This document shows, in pieces, positions 36,148-49,247 of a DNA stretch of 64,000 nucleotides (position 1 is the stretch's first letter; every line of letters starts with the position of its first letter). A program made the position numbers and the translations under genes. The notes beneath the pieces were generated by a model. That model was not told the DNA's origin. It searched no databases and saw only the letters and a program-made list of their open reading frames with translations. This DNA is from Gloeophyllum trabeum ATCC 11539 (Eukaryota; Basidiomycota; Agaricomycetes; Gloeophyllales; Gloeophyllaceae), in assembly GCF_000344685.1 (NCBI RefSeq), contig NW_006920411.1, positions 3,141,308-3,205,307 on the forward strand. Reading direction: 5' to 3'.

Positions 36148-36898
36148 TCATAGGTTATGCTTTTTTATGTACCTCATGATCGTCAGGGACGCGACGATCT
36201 CTGCATACCCACGAATCGAAGTCAGCATGCGTCCCGGTCCCGCAGGAATATTAGTGGGCATAATGCGTACCCAGAGCGAGGTGCGCGTACTCGTCGTATA
36301 TCGTGAGGATGTTCCCTGACGACCCGTACGCGGGCTTGCGCGGTGGCCTCAGGTTGTAGTGCGCGACGAGGACGTTGTCGGCGCTCGTGCACTGTGTGGA
36401 CGTCAGGATATACTCGGGGAACACATCGCCAACACACACCGTCCATTCTTGCCCCTCCACTATCCGGTAGCTCCACTTGTACTCCTGTCCGTCCGACGCC
36501 TTGAACTTTCGAGATAGCGACCTGAGCAAATGTTTGCTGTCAGTCAAGGCGTCGCAATTCCATACAAACAGCGGACCGACCCACCCTCCGAGGAATGATG
36601 CCCGCCGGAGGTACTTCCCCATCGGCAGCGACGCCGGCGGGTCCACGAACGCGACGCTCCCGAGCGCCCCGCTCCCATCGCCGAAATGCATCACCACGGA
36701 AGGCGTGTAGCGGAAGTGCCGGCGGTCGTCCGCGCGCGACGACGCGGAGCGCCGGCCCATGTCGTACACCGCGGGCAGGCCCTGCGGCGTGTGCGCGACG
36801 CGCAGGAAGAGGCGGTCGTAGATGTCGTCGAAGTCGGTCGCGGTGAGCGACCCGGTGCGGTCCTCGAGGATGTACGGGAGGCCTTTGGTTGTGGACAT
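36148..36898 (-). CDS. DUF6593-family protein
   Basis: Four exons (36898-36585, 36521-36440, 36391-36271, 36200-36148) give 570 nt, 189 aa, with all phases matching. The sequence begins MSTTKGLPYILEDRTGSLTA and continues with TDFDDIYDRLFLRVAHTPQG. It then has FKASDGQEYKWSYRIVEGQE and LVAHYNLRPPRKPAYGSSGN, with ILTIYDEYAHLAL and a final helix EIVASLTIMRYIKKHNL. I recognise this beta-rich barrel-like pattern as DUF6593 (tubby/scramblase-like fold), a large Agaricomycete family of unknown function. Three 50-70 bp introns are present, two of which read through without stops, so length alone would overestimate the protein. It lies alone between long intergenic stretches. No signal peptide. Confidence 0.82.
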
Positions 36899-38548
36899 GT
36901 CGGCGGCGAGGGTGGAGGAGGAAAGGCGTGTGAGGGTGGGGGCTGCGTCCTCCCTGCCGGTGGTGTCCCTATTATACCAGGGGAGGAGGAGTGGGTGAGT
37001 AGGTGTGCGCGCCAGGTGATCCCAGCTGGCCTTTCATAACCAGGAAGAATGGCGAGATCCGCAGCGCGACGGGGCTACACCCGTGTAAGCGTAGGAGGGG
37101 CGCCAGATCCTGGGCATCTGGCTAGTATAGTCATACTCACCGGGAGGGTTCAACTTCGCGAAGCCTGGAACCCAGAGCGCTTCGGCCGAGCCAGAGATCG
37201 CGCAGGAACTCCATGGGCCCGGGGGTGCACTGCTCTCAGGAGAGGCCCTGGTCGTGGCACCGCTCGGTGCCTCGGTGAGCGTCTTTTACAAGGGAGACTA
37301 GAGTAATAAACACGTTGCAGGCGAGCTGGCGGAGGGACGCACACGAGGCGATGTGATAGATGGGAAGGAGCACTGCGAGTCGGCTCATTCACATCCTTTC
37401 CATTTCGCTCGCTTGACATGGTATTCGGCGGAACGGGTGAAAGGCAGACAAGCATACAGTACATACACCAAAAATATCCCGCTGGGACCGGGAAGCGCAT
37501 TGTTCGTCGCAATCGTGAAAGTGACGCGTGCGGGAATGGGGATATTGCGGCGGGTAGTTGGCGTCAGTAGTACCGTTTGGGAGGACAATGTAGGTATAGC
37601 GCGCCGCCTTTGACAGGTAACGGGAAGATCAAGATCCTTTGCTATTCTATATGATGAAGGATGCACTGGAAGAAGATGGGAAGGGGCATCGAAGGACTTC
37701 TGGTCGAGGATGCCACCTACGAAGTTCGCGCAAACCGATTATTCCACCGCATTCCTCAACAACTCTGAGTCGATTCGAATACCGGCTATGAAACGTCGAT
37801 GTTTCCGGTGACGACGCGGAACCAACCCTGTAACGAAGAATCGGGGGACCAAGGGCTGCGAGACTGCTCTAGGTGTGTCTGAATTAATGCAACATAACAC
37901 CAGTCAGATGCCTCCGTCAATGTGGAGACCATGGATGTGCAGATTCAGTCTGTTTGGGAGCTGATTAAAGCCACCCTCTATACTCTGTGTGGTAAGGATC
38001 CACGTCCCAGCCACGAGACCGTCCGACAAATGAAGAAGAGCGTGCGGGAGAACCACGTCGCGGTCATGGGTACGTCCCTGTGACTCTCTATCGTGTCCCC
38101 TTCACACAAAGTTCCAGCTCACGTTTAATGGTGGAGTATCTAGGAGTCGTTATGAACGCAACACGCACCCATCCCCAGAACGCGGGTCCCGGTGCAACAG
38201 GGACTTCCTATGCCGTTCTGCATGGGGTTATATGGGAGAGGAGCGTGTCGCGGTCGGCACCCCAGCGAGTCCGCCCCAGAGAGAGCTGACAGATCGGAAA
38301 TACCATTGTCGTTGCCTTATTCATAGACCCGACCTTACGAACGGGGTTAAGGCCATACTCACGACGGACCTAGCTGAGATCGACCGAGAGAGGACAAGAT
38401 CCGTGAGCCTCCGAGGCGAGGTACACTAACCCCACGCCCAACTGAGCAGTTTCACCACTCACGAAACGCCAAGCAAGCAAACAAGCAGATAAGCAAGCAC
38501 CAAGTCTCTTGTGGATTGGTCGTAGCACCGCACTCGGGACTTGGGACT
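36899..38548. other. 1.65 kb intergenic region; short plus-strand frame at 37932-38083
   Basis: The left part is the promoter of the DUF6593 gene. A 50-codon frame at about 37932-38083 reads MDVQIQSVWELIKATLYTLC then RPSHETVRQMKKSVRENHVA and could be an orphan exon or fragment, but it has no convincing partner. AAGCAAGCAAACAAGCAG-like direct repeats lie near 38475. No other feature is seen. Confidence 0.3.
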
Positions 38549-41301
<2,753 letters not shown>

Positions 41302-41482
41302 GTTGTGGTGTGCTTTCAAGGGAGAGGATGCGGGGAATGGGGAGAGGAGGAAGAATGGGATGGAAAGCGATCGACCGGATTAGGCGCTCGCGCAGCGCGT
41401 CCGATTCTGGCTCGTCTTGTCCTGCTACCACGCGCTCCTCCGCCTGCCCTCCACCACACCCGCCCCATCGACCGGTCCCGCC
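41302..41482. promoter_or_regulatory. 181-bp bidirectional promoter of RVB1 and HAP5
   Basis: The two conserved start codons, 41301 on the minus strand and 41483 on the plus strand, face away from each other with 181 bp between. The segment nearest HAP5 is CT-rich. No TATA box is evident. Confidence 0.6.
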
Positions 41483-42326
41483 ATGTCGAGCACGACGCCG
41501 TACGTCCAGTCCGGCGACCCTCTGCACGAGTTCCTGCGCTCGTTCTGGCAGCGCCAGATCGACCAGGCCGAGCAGGAGACGCCCGACTACAGGCACCCGC
41601 CGCTCCCGCTCGCGCGCATCAAGAAGGTCATGAAGAGCGACCCGGAGGTCAAGGTGCGTTTCTGCGTTGGGGCGCCGAGGGGCGAGGAGGACTGATGCGG
41701 GCGTTGGTGGGAGCAGATGATTGCTGCAGACGGTGGGTGGCTGGGTATGGGGTGTGCAACGGCGGCTTATAGGTGTGGGCTGCAGCGCCGATATTGTTCT
41801 GCAAGGCATGCGAGAGTACGTGTCTATGCTCCCTCGCCGTCCCCTCCGCCCACTGACCCCTCCCAGTCTTCATAGCCGAGATCACCTCGCGCGCCTTCAT
41901 CGTCGCCGACTCGAACAAGCGCCGCACGCTCTGCCGCGCCGACATCGCCAAGGCCCTCTCCAAATCCGACCAGTTCGACTTCCTCATCGACATCGTCCCG
42001 CGCGACGAGGTGACGGGCGCGGGCAAGAAGGGGAAGCGCGAGGGGCAGGTACGTTCGGTTCCGTTCCGTCCCCGCCTCCCCGGGCTGTATGCTCTCCATA
42101 TCCTCATTCCCGTCTTCTTGTGTCTATCTTCACCGGTATGCTAACCCCCGCCCACCAGAAACACCAGCAACAACAACAACAACAACAGCACCCCGACCCC
42201 GCCAACCCGAACGCCAACCCAAACGCCGCACAGGACCCCAGCTTGGGCGAGGGCGAGGGCGCCGTCGACCTCGAGCAGCTGCAAAACCTCTTGCAGGGTG
42301 CGCCGGGGGACGCGCCGATGTCGTGA
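41483..42326 (+). CDS. HAP5: CCAAT-binding factor subunit HAP5 / NF-YC
   Basis: HAP5 is the histone-fold subunit that pairs with HAP3 and binds CCAAT boxes with HAP2 in the nucleus. Five exons (41483-41653, 41717-41732, 41786-41815, 41867-42048, 42159-42326) sum to 567 nt, 188 aa. The conserved core is intact: [77 protein letters not shown] and [12 protein letters not shown]. Exon 2 is just 16 nt (codes MIAAD plus one base) and exon 3 only 30 nt. The C-terminus has eight consecutive Gln (42165-42188) and a Pro/Asn-rich tail. Compared with the usual SRADIAKAL the residue before ADIAKAL is CR rather than SR. Divergent to RVB1. Confidence 0.95.
42165..42188 (+). repeat. CAA/CAG trinucleotide tract encoding polyglutamine in HAP5
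   Basis: CAG, six CAA and a final CAG code for eight glutamines right after the last intron of HAP5. Such a tract could vary in length between strains. Confidence 0.9.
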
Positions 42327-43533
42327 TCGCGGTGCACGCCGGGGTATCGAGGTTAGCAGGGGCTGCGTATATCGTACGCGTATATCTAGATCTGCCATCG
42401 TGTGCGCTGTCGAGGCTGATGTGGGCCGGGGTGTTTCGCGCAGGTCGCTGTTGTCCGGTTTGTTTGTATTATATACTCTGGGATGTGTGGCTCGGAACGT
42501 GTTTTCTTTGCTGGACGTCTGTTCATGGGCTTGGGCATTGCACCGGAGAAGCAAAACATCTGTTCGCTGTTCAGAGGTATCGGTGTCATGGATCTCGGGC
42601 GCTCCTATGCGTATACGCTGATTCCGATTCCTCTAGAATCGGTTTACTGTTCAGTAGTTGTATAGGGCTCTCTGGTGATCGAGAAAGCGAGCGCTTAACA
42701 GGGGTTATACCACTTACAGCCCGAATTACTCGAAATGTAATAGGAGCACTGTTCATAAATGGTAGGTGGACCGATCCAAATCTTACCGCCACCAACAAAT
42801 AGGAACTATTACCCCTTATGTCGAGGATTACCGTTTGTGTGATGGAAATTAATTCCAAATATGTAGGGTGGCACTGTCACGCATCCCTCGGCTGCCTAAT
42901 GGCAAGCATCCTGTTGCCTACGGTACAAGCTATCACAGTGTTGAAAACATGCTGTATACAGTACACTGACTCTACAGTAACACTGATCGAGGGTGGCGGA
43001 ATGCCACCCTAGGGCAGCAAAGAAGGCACTTATTATCTATTCCTCTGATATATGTAACTGTAAAGCTTGACACCAAGTATCTGATGGATCGAAGACTCTG
43101 ACCGCACCGGCAGGCCGCTAACTTGAGAGTTAGAAGTTGATATCATTCAGTATCATTCAGGTCAAGATGAAATAACTATGAGCATTGTTGATGCCGCGCA
43201 GCGCCCGGGAAGCAAGAAAGATTATTTCCCTGCTTGTAGAGTCCCTGCCGTGGGTTTACCATAGACTTTTATATGTGAGGAATCGGACCTGGCGTGCGCC
43301 GCAGCGCCGAATACTTCCCAAGTGTCGCATCTTATCTACGAGACGGGCTCGGACGGGAAGCACACAGGACTACCCCGTCACGCGTCCCCCCTCGTTCCCA
43401 ACTTCTCCGCCCCACGCCGGTCGAACCCCATCAAGCATGACAGTGTGCACACTTTTCTACAGAGTCCAAGTACAAGTATACGTAGAACCCCTCGCGCCCT
43501 CCCCAAGACACCAACATCACCACCACCACCACC
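42327..43533. other. intergenic, 1.2 kb, no gene seen
   Basis: The first part is HAP5 3' flank. A short inverted-repeat segment is listed separately. TATCATTCAGTATCATTCAG at about 43141 is a tandem 10-mer. No coding exon or RNA gene is supported. Confidence 0.4.
42864..43011. repeat. 148-bp segment bounded by 10-bp inverted repeats
   Basis: TAGGGTGGCA (42864-42873) is matched by TGCCACCCTA (43002-43011), and an 8-bp hairpin AGGGTGGC/GCCACCCT overlaps the right end. The ends start and finish with TA, as for a very small MITE, but similarity does not extend inward. Chance cannot be ruled out. Confidence 0.35.
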
Positions 43534-43603
43534 ATGCCCGGCCTGTGCCCGCCGTTCACGGCGGAGACGGCGCACGCGAAGGTGAAGAAGGCGCAGGACC
43601 TGT
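43534..43603 (+). pseudogene. first exon of a DUF1348 (SnoaL-like)-type gene, rest missing
   Basis: The ATG at 43534 opens MPGLCPPFTAETAHAKVKKA followed by QDL, which looks like the N-terminus of DUF1348/NTF2-like proteins, where a helix with AKVxxAQDLWN precedes the WRNR motif. A good donor (T then GTAAGT at 43604) follows. In the next 400 bp I cannot find the expected core (WRNR, RKWxxE, FEYEW). The fragment therefore looks like a truncated gene or one whose downstream exons are lost. The family call rests on about 20 residues from memory and is weak. Confidence 0.35.
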
Positions 43604-43972
43604 GTAAGTACCCAACCCCTCTTCCATCGTTGTCTCATGACGGCCTCCTGCATGCCGAGCTTTGCTATACCGCCAAACTCTCACTGTGTGAACTGCAATA
43701 TGTCCCATCTCTTAGAAGTACCTCTCTTCTGTACATGTGTTGTGGAACCCGATGTCATGCTGCTTGAAAGTCTGCGTTGGGAAGAATTTCGGGGCCTTAG
43801 GTGATGCAGCGGACCGCCTGCTACCGCTGCTTCTTCAGGACCGAGCGATTCTTGCTGGTGAGCAGGTCACCTGGTGCCGAACACTCCTACTTTTGGTGGC
43901 GGCATAGCATGGTTAGTAAACGCGACATGACATCTGGATTGCACGAGGGCCGCTCAGACGTGTCGGCGTGCG

Positions 43973-43980
43973 TATAAAAA
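43973..43980 (+). promoter_or_regulatory. TATA box of the GH3 gene
   Basis: TATAAAAA lies 49 bp before the ATG at 44029, a normal position for a fungal core promoter driving a secreted enzyme. Confidence 0.6.
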
Positions 43981-44028
43981 CTATGGGTCCCGACGTTAAC
44001 GTTCGTCCGAGAGCACACCTGAGCCGTC

Positions 44029-47000
44029 ATGGCGTCCTCTGGGTGGGCTTGGTTTTGTATCGCTGCTCTGCTGGGGTCTACATCCTTTACGTCTGCGAAT
44101 GGTCGCCATTTCAGTTTGGTGTCTCGAGGGACGAACCTCGACGGATCACTCCCGGTCTACAAGGACCCCAACGCGCCCATTGAGGACAGAGTGAATGACC
44201 TACTGCCCCGCATGACCCTCGAGGAGAAGGTCGCGCAGCTGTGAGTCCCTCACCGTGGCCCCTCCGTGCACCTGGATATAATCTCGAGATGGGCAGAATA
44301 CAAGGGGACCTGAATGGCTGGATGAACCTCACGGATCCCCTCGACGACACCCTCACATACAACGAGACCGGGCTGGAACTCATGATGGCCCAGAAGAGCG
44401 GCGCCATCTGGGGCGGCTACCCCATGCCGTGGGACAAGTTCGTCTACGGGATCACGGTTGGGCAAAAGTACCTCATGGAGAACACCACCCTCGGCATCCC
44501 CGCAATCGTCCAATCCGAAGGTGAGGACGCCCCGGGCCTCCCTCCCCGCATTCCCGCTCTGGGATGAACTCACCTCGTACCCGCACCCGCACCCTCAGGG
44601 TTACACGGCTTCACGAACAACGGCACGATCTGGCCGTCCCCGATCGGCTTGGCGGCCTCGTTCAACACCGGCCTGCTGAGGCAGGCAGCCGCGACCATCG
44701 CCGACGAAGCGGAGGGGCTGGGCGTCCACCAGATCTTCGCGCCCGTGCTCGACCTCAGCCGCGAGCTCCGCTGGGGGCGCGTGGAGGAGAACTTTGGAGA
44801 AGACCCGTTCTTGTGCGTGCGACATCCTCCCTGTCGCCCTCTCTCGCATGATTGCGATTGATTGGTCTACCCCAGGACGGGCGAGATGGGCTACGCGTTC
44901 GTGACCGGCCTGCAGTCCGGGCGGCGGCGCAACGCGAGCGCAACCGCCGTCGCGCGGATGGCCGCGACGTGCAAACATTTCGCCGCGTACGGGAGTCCAC
45001 AGGGCGGATTGTGAGGACAACGCCTCATGTATATCTGCGTTACCAAGCTGACTTGAGTAGGAATATCGCCCAGGTGAGCGGAGGCGAGCGCGAGCTGCGG
45101 ACGTCGTACCTCCGGCCGTTCAACCGTGCGTGCGTGGAGGCGCTGGGGATCATGACCGCGTACGCGAGCTACGACGGCGTCCCCGCCGTTGCGAACACGC
45201 GTACGTCTGAGACTCGCCTGTATACTCACCAACACCGACTGAGTACCATTAATCGACATCAGACCTCCTAACGGACATTGTGAGTGCACCAAACGTTTGG
45301 TGTGCAGCAGGATGATTATGGGCACGATCTAGCTCCGGGACGAGTGGGGCTACCAGTATCTCGTCACCACCGACGCGGGTTCGGTCGACCTGCTGATCAC
45401 GACGCACGGCGTGTGCGAGACGCGCGCGTGCGCTGCGAAGCTCGCGCTCGAGAATGGGATACAGATGGAGATGGGCGGCGGGTCGTACACGTACCTCACG
45501 CTCCCAGGTGCGCATACCGCGCATGGTCGATGATGCGGAGTCGCTGACGGCTTCATCACATCGTAGATCAAGTGAGTAACGGGACGGTGGACGTGTCGTA
45601 TATCGACGAGACCGTCAAGACTATCCTGCGCACCAAGTTCTCTCTCGGCCTCTTCGAGAGTGTGTACGCATCTCCGCCCCTGCTCGTGTAGCTCACCGAC
45701 TGCGATCGCAGACCCCTACCCGTACCCGGACTACCTCTCCACCCTGCGCACCCCCGAGACCCGCGCCCTCCTGCACCAGATGGAGAGAGAGACGATCGTG
45801 CTCCTCGAGAACCGCAACAACACCCTGCCGCTGAGCACCGCCCTCTCCTCGGTCGCCCTCATCGGGCCCCAAGTCGCCCGCGTCTCCTTCGGCGACTACG
45901 TCTTCTTCAACGCCAGCAACAACGGCATCTCCCCGCTCGCCGGCTTCACCCAGTTCCTCGCCAACACCTCCGTGCGCATCAACTACGCCCAGGGCTGCGA
46001 GCTGTGGGCGGACGACCGCTCGGGCATCCCGGCAGCGGTGGAGGCGGCGGCGAAGAGCGACGCGGCCGTCGTGATGGTGGGCACGTGGAGTCTCGACCAG
46101 ACGCGCCTGTGGGCGCCGGGCACGAACGCGACGACGGGCGAGCACGTGGACCTGGGCGACCTCGGCCTGGTGGGCGCGCAGCGCGCGCTGGTGCAGGCGG
46201 TCAAGGCCGCGGGGACGCCGACGGTGGTGGTGCTCGTGGGCGGGAAGCCCGTCGCGGAGCCGTGGATCCAGGAACGTGCGTCGTCTCCCAGGCGGCGGCC
46301 GCGGTGCGCTGCAGTACTGATTCGCGTTGGGGTGGGTGTGCAGACGCGGACGCGGTGGTCCAGCAGTTCTACCCCGGCGAGCTGGGCGGGCTCGCGCTCG
46401 CCGAGGTCGTGTTCGGCGCGGTCAGCCCGTCGGGTAGCGTGCCCTTCTGTTCTCCCCTCTTGTCTCCCTCTCACGGCGTTTGGAGCACAGGCAAGCTCCC
46501 GGTATCCTTCCCGCGGAGCGTGGGCACCACGCCCGTGTTCTACGACTACCTCAAGGGGAGCAGGCCCGTCGACGCGGGGATGGTCACGGATAACGGGACG
46601 CTCGTGTTCGGGCACCAGGTGAGCTGCGACGTGCGTGAAAGGGAAGAGAGGATGGCTGAGTGCGTTTGGCGTGTAGTATGTGCTGGACTCGCCCGTGCCG
46701 CTGTGGAGTTTCGGGCACGGGCTGAGTTATACGACGTTTAACTAGTAAGTCATTGTGTGTTCTCGTCCTCTTTCAGCTTCCTTCAACCAAACCCAAAACC
46801 AAACTCCAAGTCATTCCTGCCGCACGGGTGGAAGCTGACCTGCGCAAACCTTTACATGTACCCAGCTCGGACCTCGAGTTGTCCAGCCCCACGATCGGCG
46901 CATCGGAGAACTTCACCGTATCGGTGACGGTGGCGAACACGGGAGATATGGACGGGCAGGAGGTCGTGCAGGTACGTTCCTTCTCCCCGCGCTCTTTCCT

Positions 47001-47461
47001 GCCTTCATCCCCTCCTTGCATCACGTCTGAGCGCTGATGGGTCGCTGGTAGGTGTACGTGACGGACCTCTTCAGCACGGTCGTGACGCCGAACCAGGTGC
47101 TCGTCGGGTTCGCGAAGGTGGACGTTGCGTGCGTACCCTTCTCCTTCCCTCCCCATTTCCTCTGCCCTCCCCCGCTCCCCCCCCCCCCGCCCCCACTCTC
47201 CCCCGCCCCCCTCCCTGCCTCTCGCACACGTCACTTTCACCCACTCTTGCTTTCGCCCGCTCACATACTACACCGCGACGCGGCTGCTCACCCCCCCTCG
47301 GCAGCGCGGGCGCCGCGCAGCGCGTCGCGATCCCCGTGGACGCGTCCCAGCTCGCGCTGTGGGGCCTCGCGAACGCGTGGGTCGTCGAGCCCGGCGCGTT
47401 CGCGGTGAAGGTCGGCACGAGCGACGAGGTGTATCTGGACGCGACGCTGGAGGTGGTGTGA
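44029..47461 (+). CDS. secreted GH3 beta-glucosidase-like glycoside hydrolase
   Basis: GH3 enzymes release terminal beta-linked glucose (or related sugars) and here the product is predicted extracellular. Residues 1-22 (MASSGWAWFCIAALLGSTSF...) form a signal peptide. Early exons are 44029-44240, 44297-44520, 44599-44812, 44876-45010, 45061-45200 and 45263-45279. The barrel domain shows EDRVNDLLPRMTLEEKVAQL, GLHGFTNNGTIWPSPIGLAA, FAPVLDLSRELRWGRVEENF and GEDPFLTG. It continues with ATCKHFAAYGSPQGG and EALGIMTAYASYDGVPAVAN. The predicted nucleophile is the Asp in YLVTTDAGSVDLL, near residue 328. The second domain has TIVLLENRNNTLPLS, VALIGPQVARVSFGDYVF, AAVVMVGTWSLDQTR and VVVLVGGKPVAEPW. FYPGELGGLALAEVVFG and LWSFGHGLSYTTFNY then lead to a C-terminal fibronectin-like domain ending DEVYLDATLEVV TGA. 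At least twelve short introns; no lesion seen. Several Asn glycosylation sites. The exact substrate is unknown. A decayed copy lies downstream. Confidence 0.9.
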
Positions 47462-47752
47462 TCGGGCTGCGGGGGATCCTATGTGCGTGGGTCTAGGTGG
47501 CCCCTCACGTCTGTTGAGTGGGGAGTGTGGTGGTGAGTGCGCTGCAGGGAAAAGAGCGTACTCGGTGGTGGACATCCGAATCTGGGCCGTCTGCCGTCCA
47601 CCTTTGAACTTGAATTCATGGAGAAACTTCGACAGACTCATATGTATGCACGCTTAAGGGACTGCCTCGGACTGATTGAAGATAGACGAAGGATAAATTG
47701 AGCAGAAGAGATACAAGCACATCATACATCGTACACCCTACGTCATACGTCA

Positions 47753-48445
47753 TCACTTGCGGTGCGCGACGACACGCCCGCCGAGGACCATCGCGCGCTG
47801 CGCGTCCGCGGGGCTCCAGAAGATGTCCTCCACGCGCGCGGGGTATATCCGCCCCTCCGCCCTCCCTTCCGCCTCGTCAACATCCATGTCCATATCCGCA
47901 GTGAGATCCACCGCGCGCAGACGCAGCTCCGCGCGGGTGAGCAAGAACGGCCTGGGCTCGCTGGGCGGCGGGGACGAGGCGGCGGGGGAGAAGGCCGCGT
48001 AGACCTCCGCGAGGAGCGCGTTGCTCGGGGCGTACGCGTACTCGTCGAAGGAGGAGGAGGAGGGGAGGACGCCGAGCCCCGTGAACGCGAGGCCGGAGCC
48101 GTCGGGCTTGGTGAGGCCGGCGAGGCCGAGGCCGAGGCCGGCGATGCCCTGCGCGTGGCTGGAGGTGGCGGCGGCCGGGGCGGGGAAGACGGCGCGCGGG
48201 GGCGTGACGGGCGTGAGGAGCCCGCCGAGGGAGGCGGTGCTTGCTGAGGTGGAGGGCGAGGGGGAGTAGGAGTCCACGTCGAAGTAGGAAGGGGAGTGTT
48301 GGGAGAAGCGCGGGGAGGGGGAGAAGGGCTGCTGGGGGATGCGCGGGGTGGGGGGTATGCTGCCGCCGGCCGCGGAGGGGGACGAGAGGCGGAGGGAGGC
48401 CATGCTCGTGAGGACGGTGGCGGTGGTGGTGTAAAAGGCCGACAT
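47753..48445 (-). CDS. single-exon hypothetical protein, Ser/Pro-rich
   Basis: An uninterrupted frame from the ATG at 48445 (MSAFYTTTATVLTSMASLRL) to the TGA at 47753, 230 aa. The first 130 residues are Ser/Pro/Ala-rich with tyrosine motifs. The end, DIFWSPADAQRAMVLGGRVV followed by AHRK, is more conserved-looking and preceded by an acidic ADMDMDVDEAEG. No domain is recognised. The strong GC3 bias of this window means the other strand is also open, so support comes mainly from the coherent composition, the ATG context and the promoter repeats upstream. It converges on the GH3 gene with 290 bp between stops. Confidence 0.55.
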   Translation of the reverse strand: MSAFYTTTATVLTSMASLRLSSPSAAGGSIPPTPRIPQQPFSPSPRFSQHSPSYFDVDSYSPSPSTSASTASLGGLLTPVTPPRAVFPAPAAATSSHAQGIAGLGLGLAGLTKPDGSGLAFTGLGVLPSSSSFDEYAYAPSNALLAEVYAAFSPAASSPPPSEPRPFLLTRAELRLRAVDLTADMDMDVDEAEGRAEGRIYPARVEDIFWSPADAQRAMVLGGRVVAHRK

Positions 48446-48681
48446 TGCGTTGCGTTGTAGTGTGTTGTGGTGGCTTGCTAGTGGTATTGCGTGGTGTGTA
48501 TTGATTGGTACAACGAACCAGTCGATGTATACGTGTTGGCTTGATATCTAGTGTGGGCTTGAAGACGAGAGGGGAGCAAGTGAGAGTGCGCTGATGAGCC
48601 CTACGAGCATCGCAGGCGGGCTTATATGCGCCAGCGGCGCGGCTGTCTCTGAGGCTGACCGGGCGCGGCGGTTCCAGACAT

Positions 48682-48748
48682 CCAGGCGGGATTGCAATTC
48701 CCGCCAGGCAGCCGCGCGCTGGCTGGGGGGCATTGCAATCCCGCCTGG
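48682..48748. repeat. 17-bp perfect inverted repeat in promoter region
   Basis: CCAGGCGGGATTGCAAT (48682-48698) is the exact reverse complement of 48732-48748. The left arm continues as TTCCCGCCAGG, so it is itself nearly palindromic around TTGCAA. Three copies of a TTGCAA-CCCGCC-like box thus lie 240-300 bp upstream of the 48445 start. This could be a paired transcription-factor site. Confidence 0.7.
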
Positions 48749-49247
48749 CGGCTGGCGCTGGGCACACGGGGCGCTGCGGGGGGCGAGCGAGGCGAAGGCG
48801 GACGAAGGGTGATCGTGTGGGACAAGAGCGGGAGCAAAGTATTTTCGCTACTTTAACTTCGCTGTTACGTATCTACAATTACACGTTTGGTAATTACACC
48901 AGTACTGTAATAAATAATGTATTTTAATGGCACGACCCTATGCCATTGCCATGGTCAGTACCGAGGAGCAATTCATGACTCTGAGGACATGCGAGGACCT
49001 GCAGATTCCTTCATGTTCTGCGAGTGCTGCTACTGTACATGTCCACAGGGTCCGAATCAAAGCTGCGACTCGCTGTTCGCTGGCAATGTCTCCTGGAAGG
49101 ACCGTGCCCCGACTATAGGATGTTACATATAGCAGCAGCGAGCCATGCCATAATCCCTCCCTCTATGCTGGGAACCGAGGTAAAGATAATGCGTGCACAA
49201 CGCCGCGGATTCCAGTGAATATCCGGTTTTGCCCTTGAGCGCCGACC

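Noticed and set aside
47120..47310. C-rich tract in GH3 as a repeat element
   Set aside because: It is the pyrimidine-rich interior of the last long GH3 intron, bounded by in-phase splice sites.
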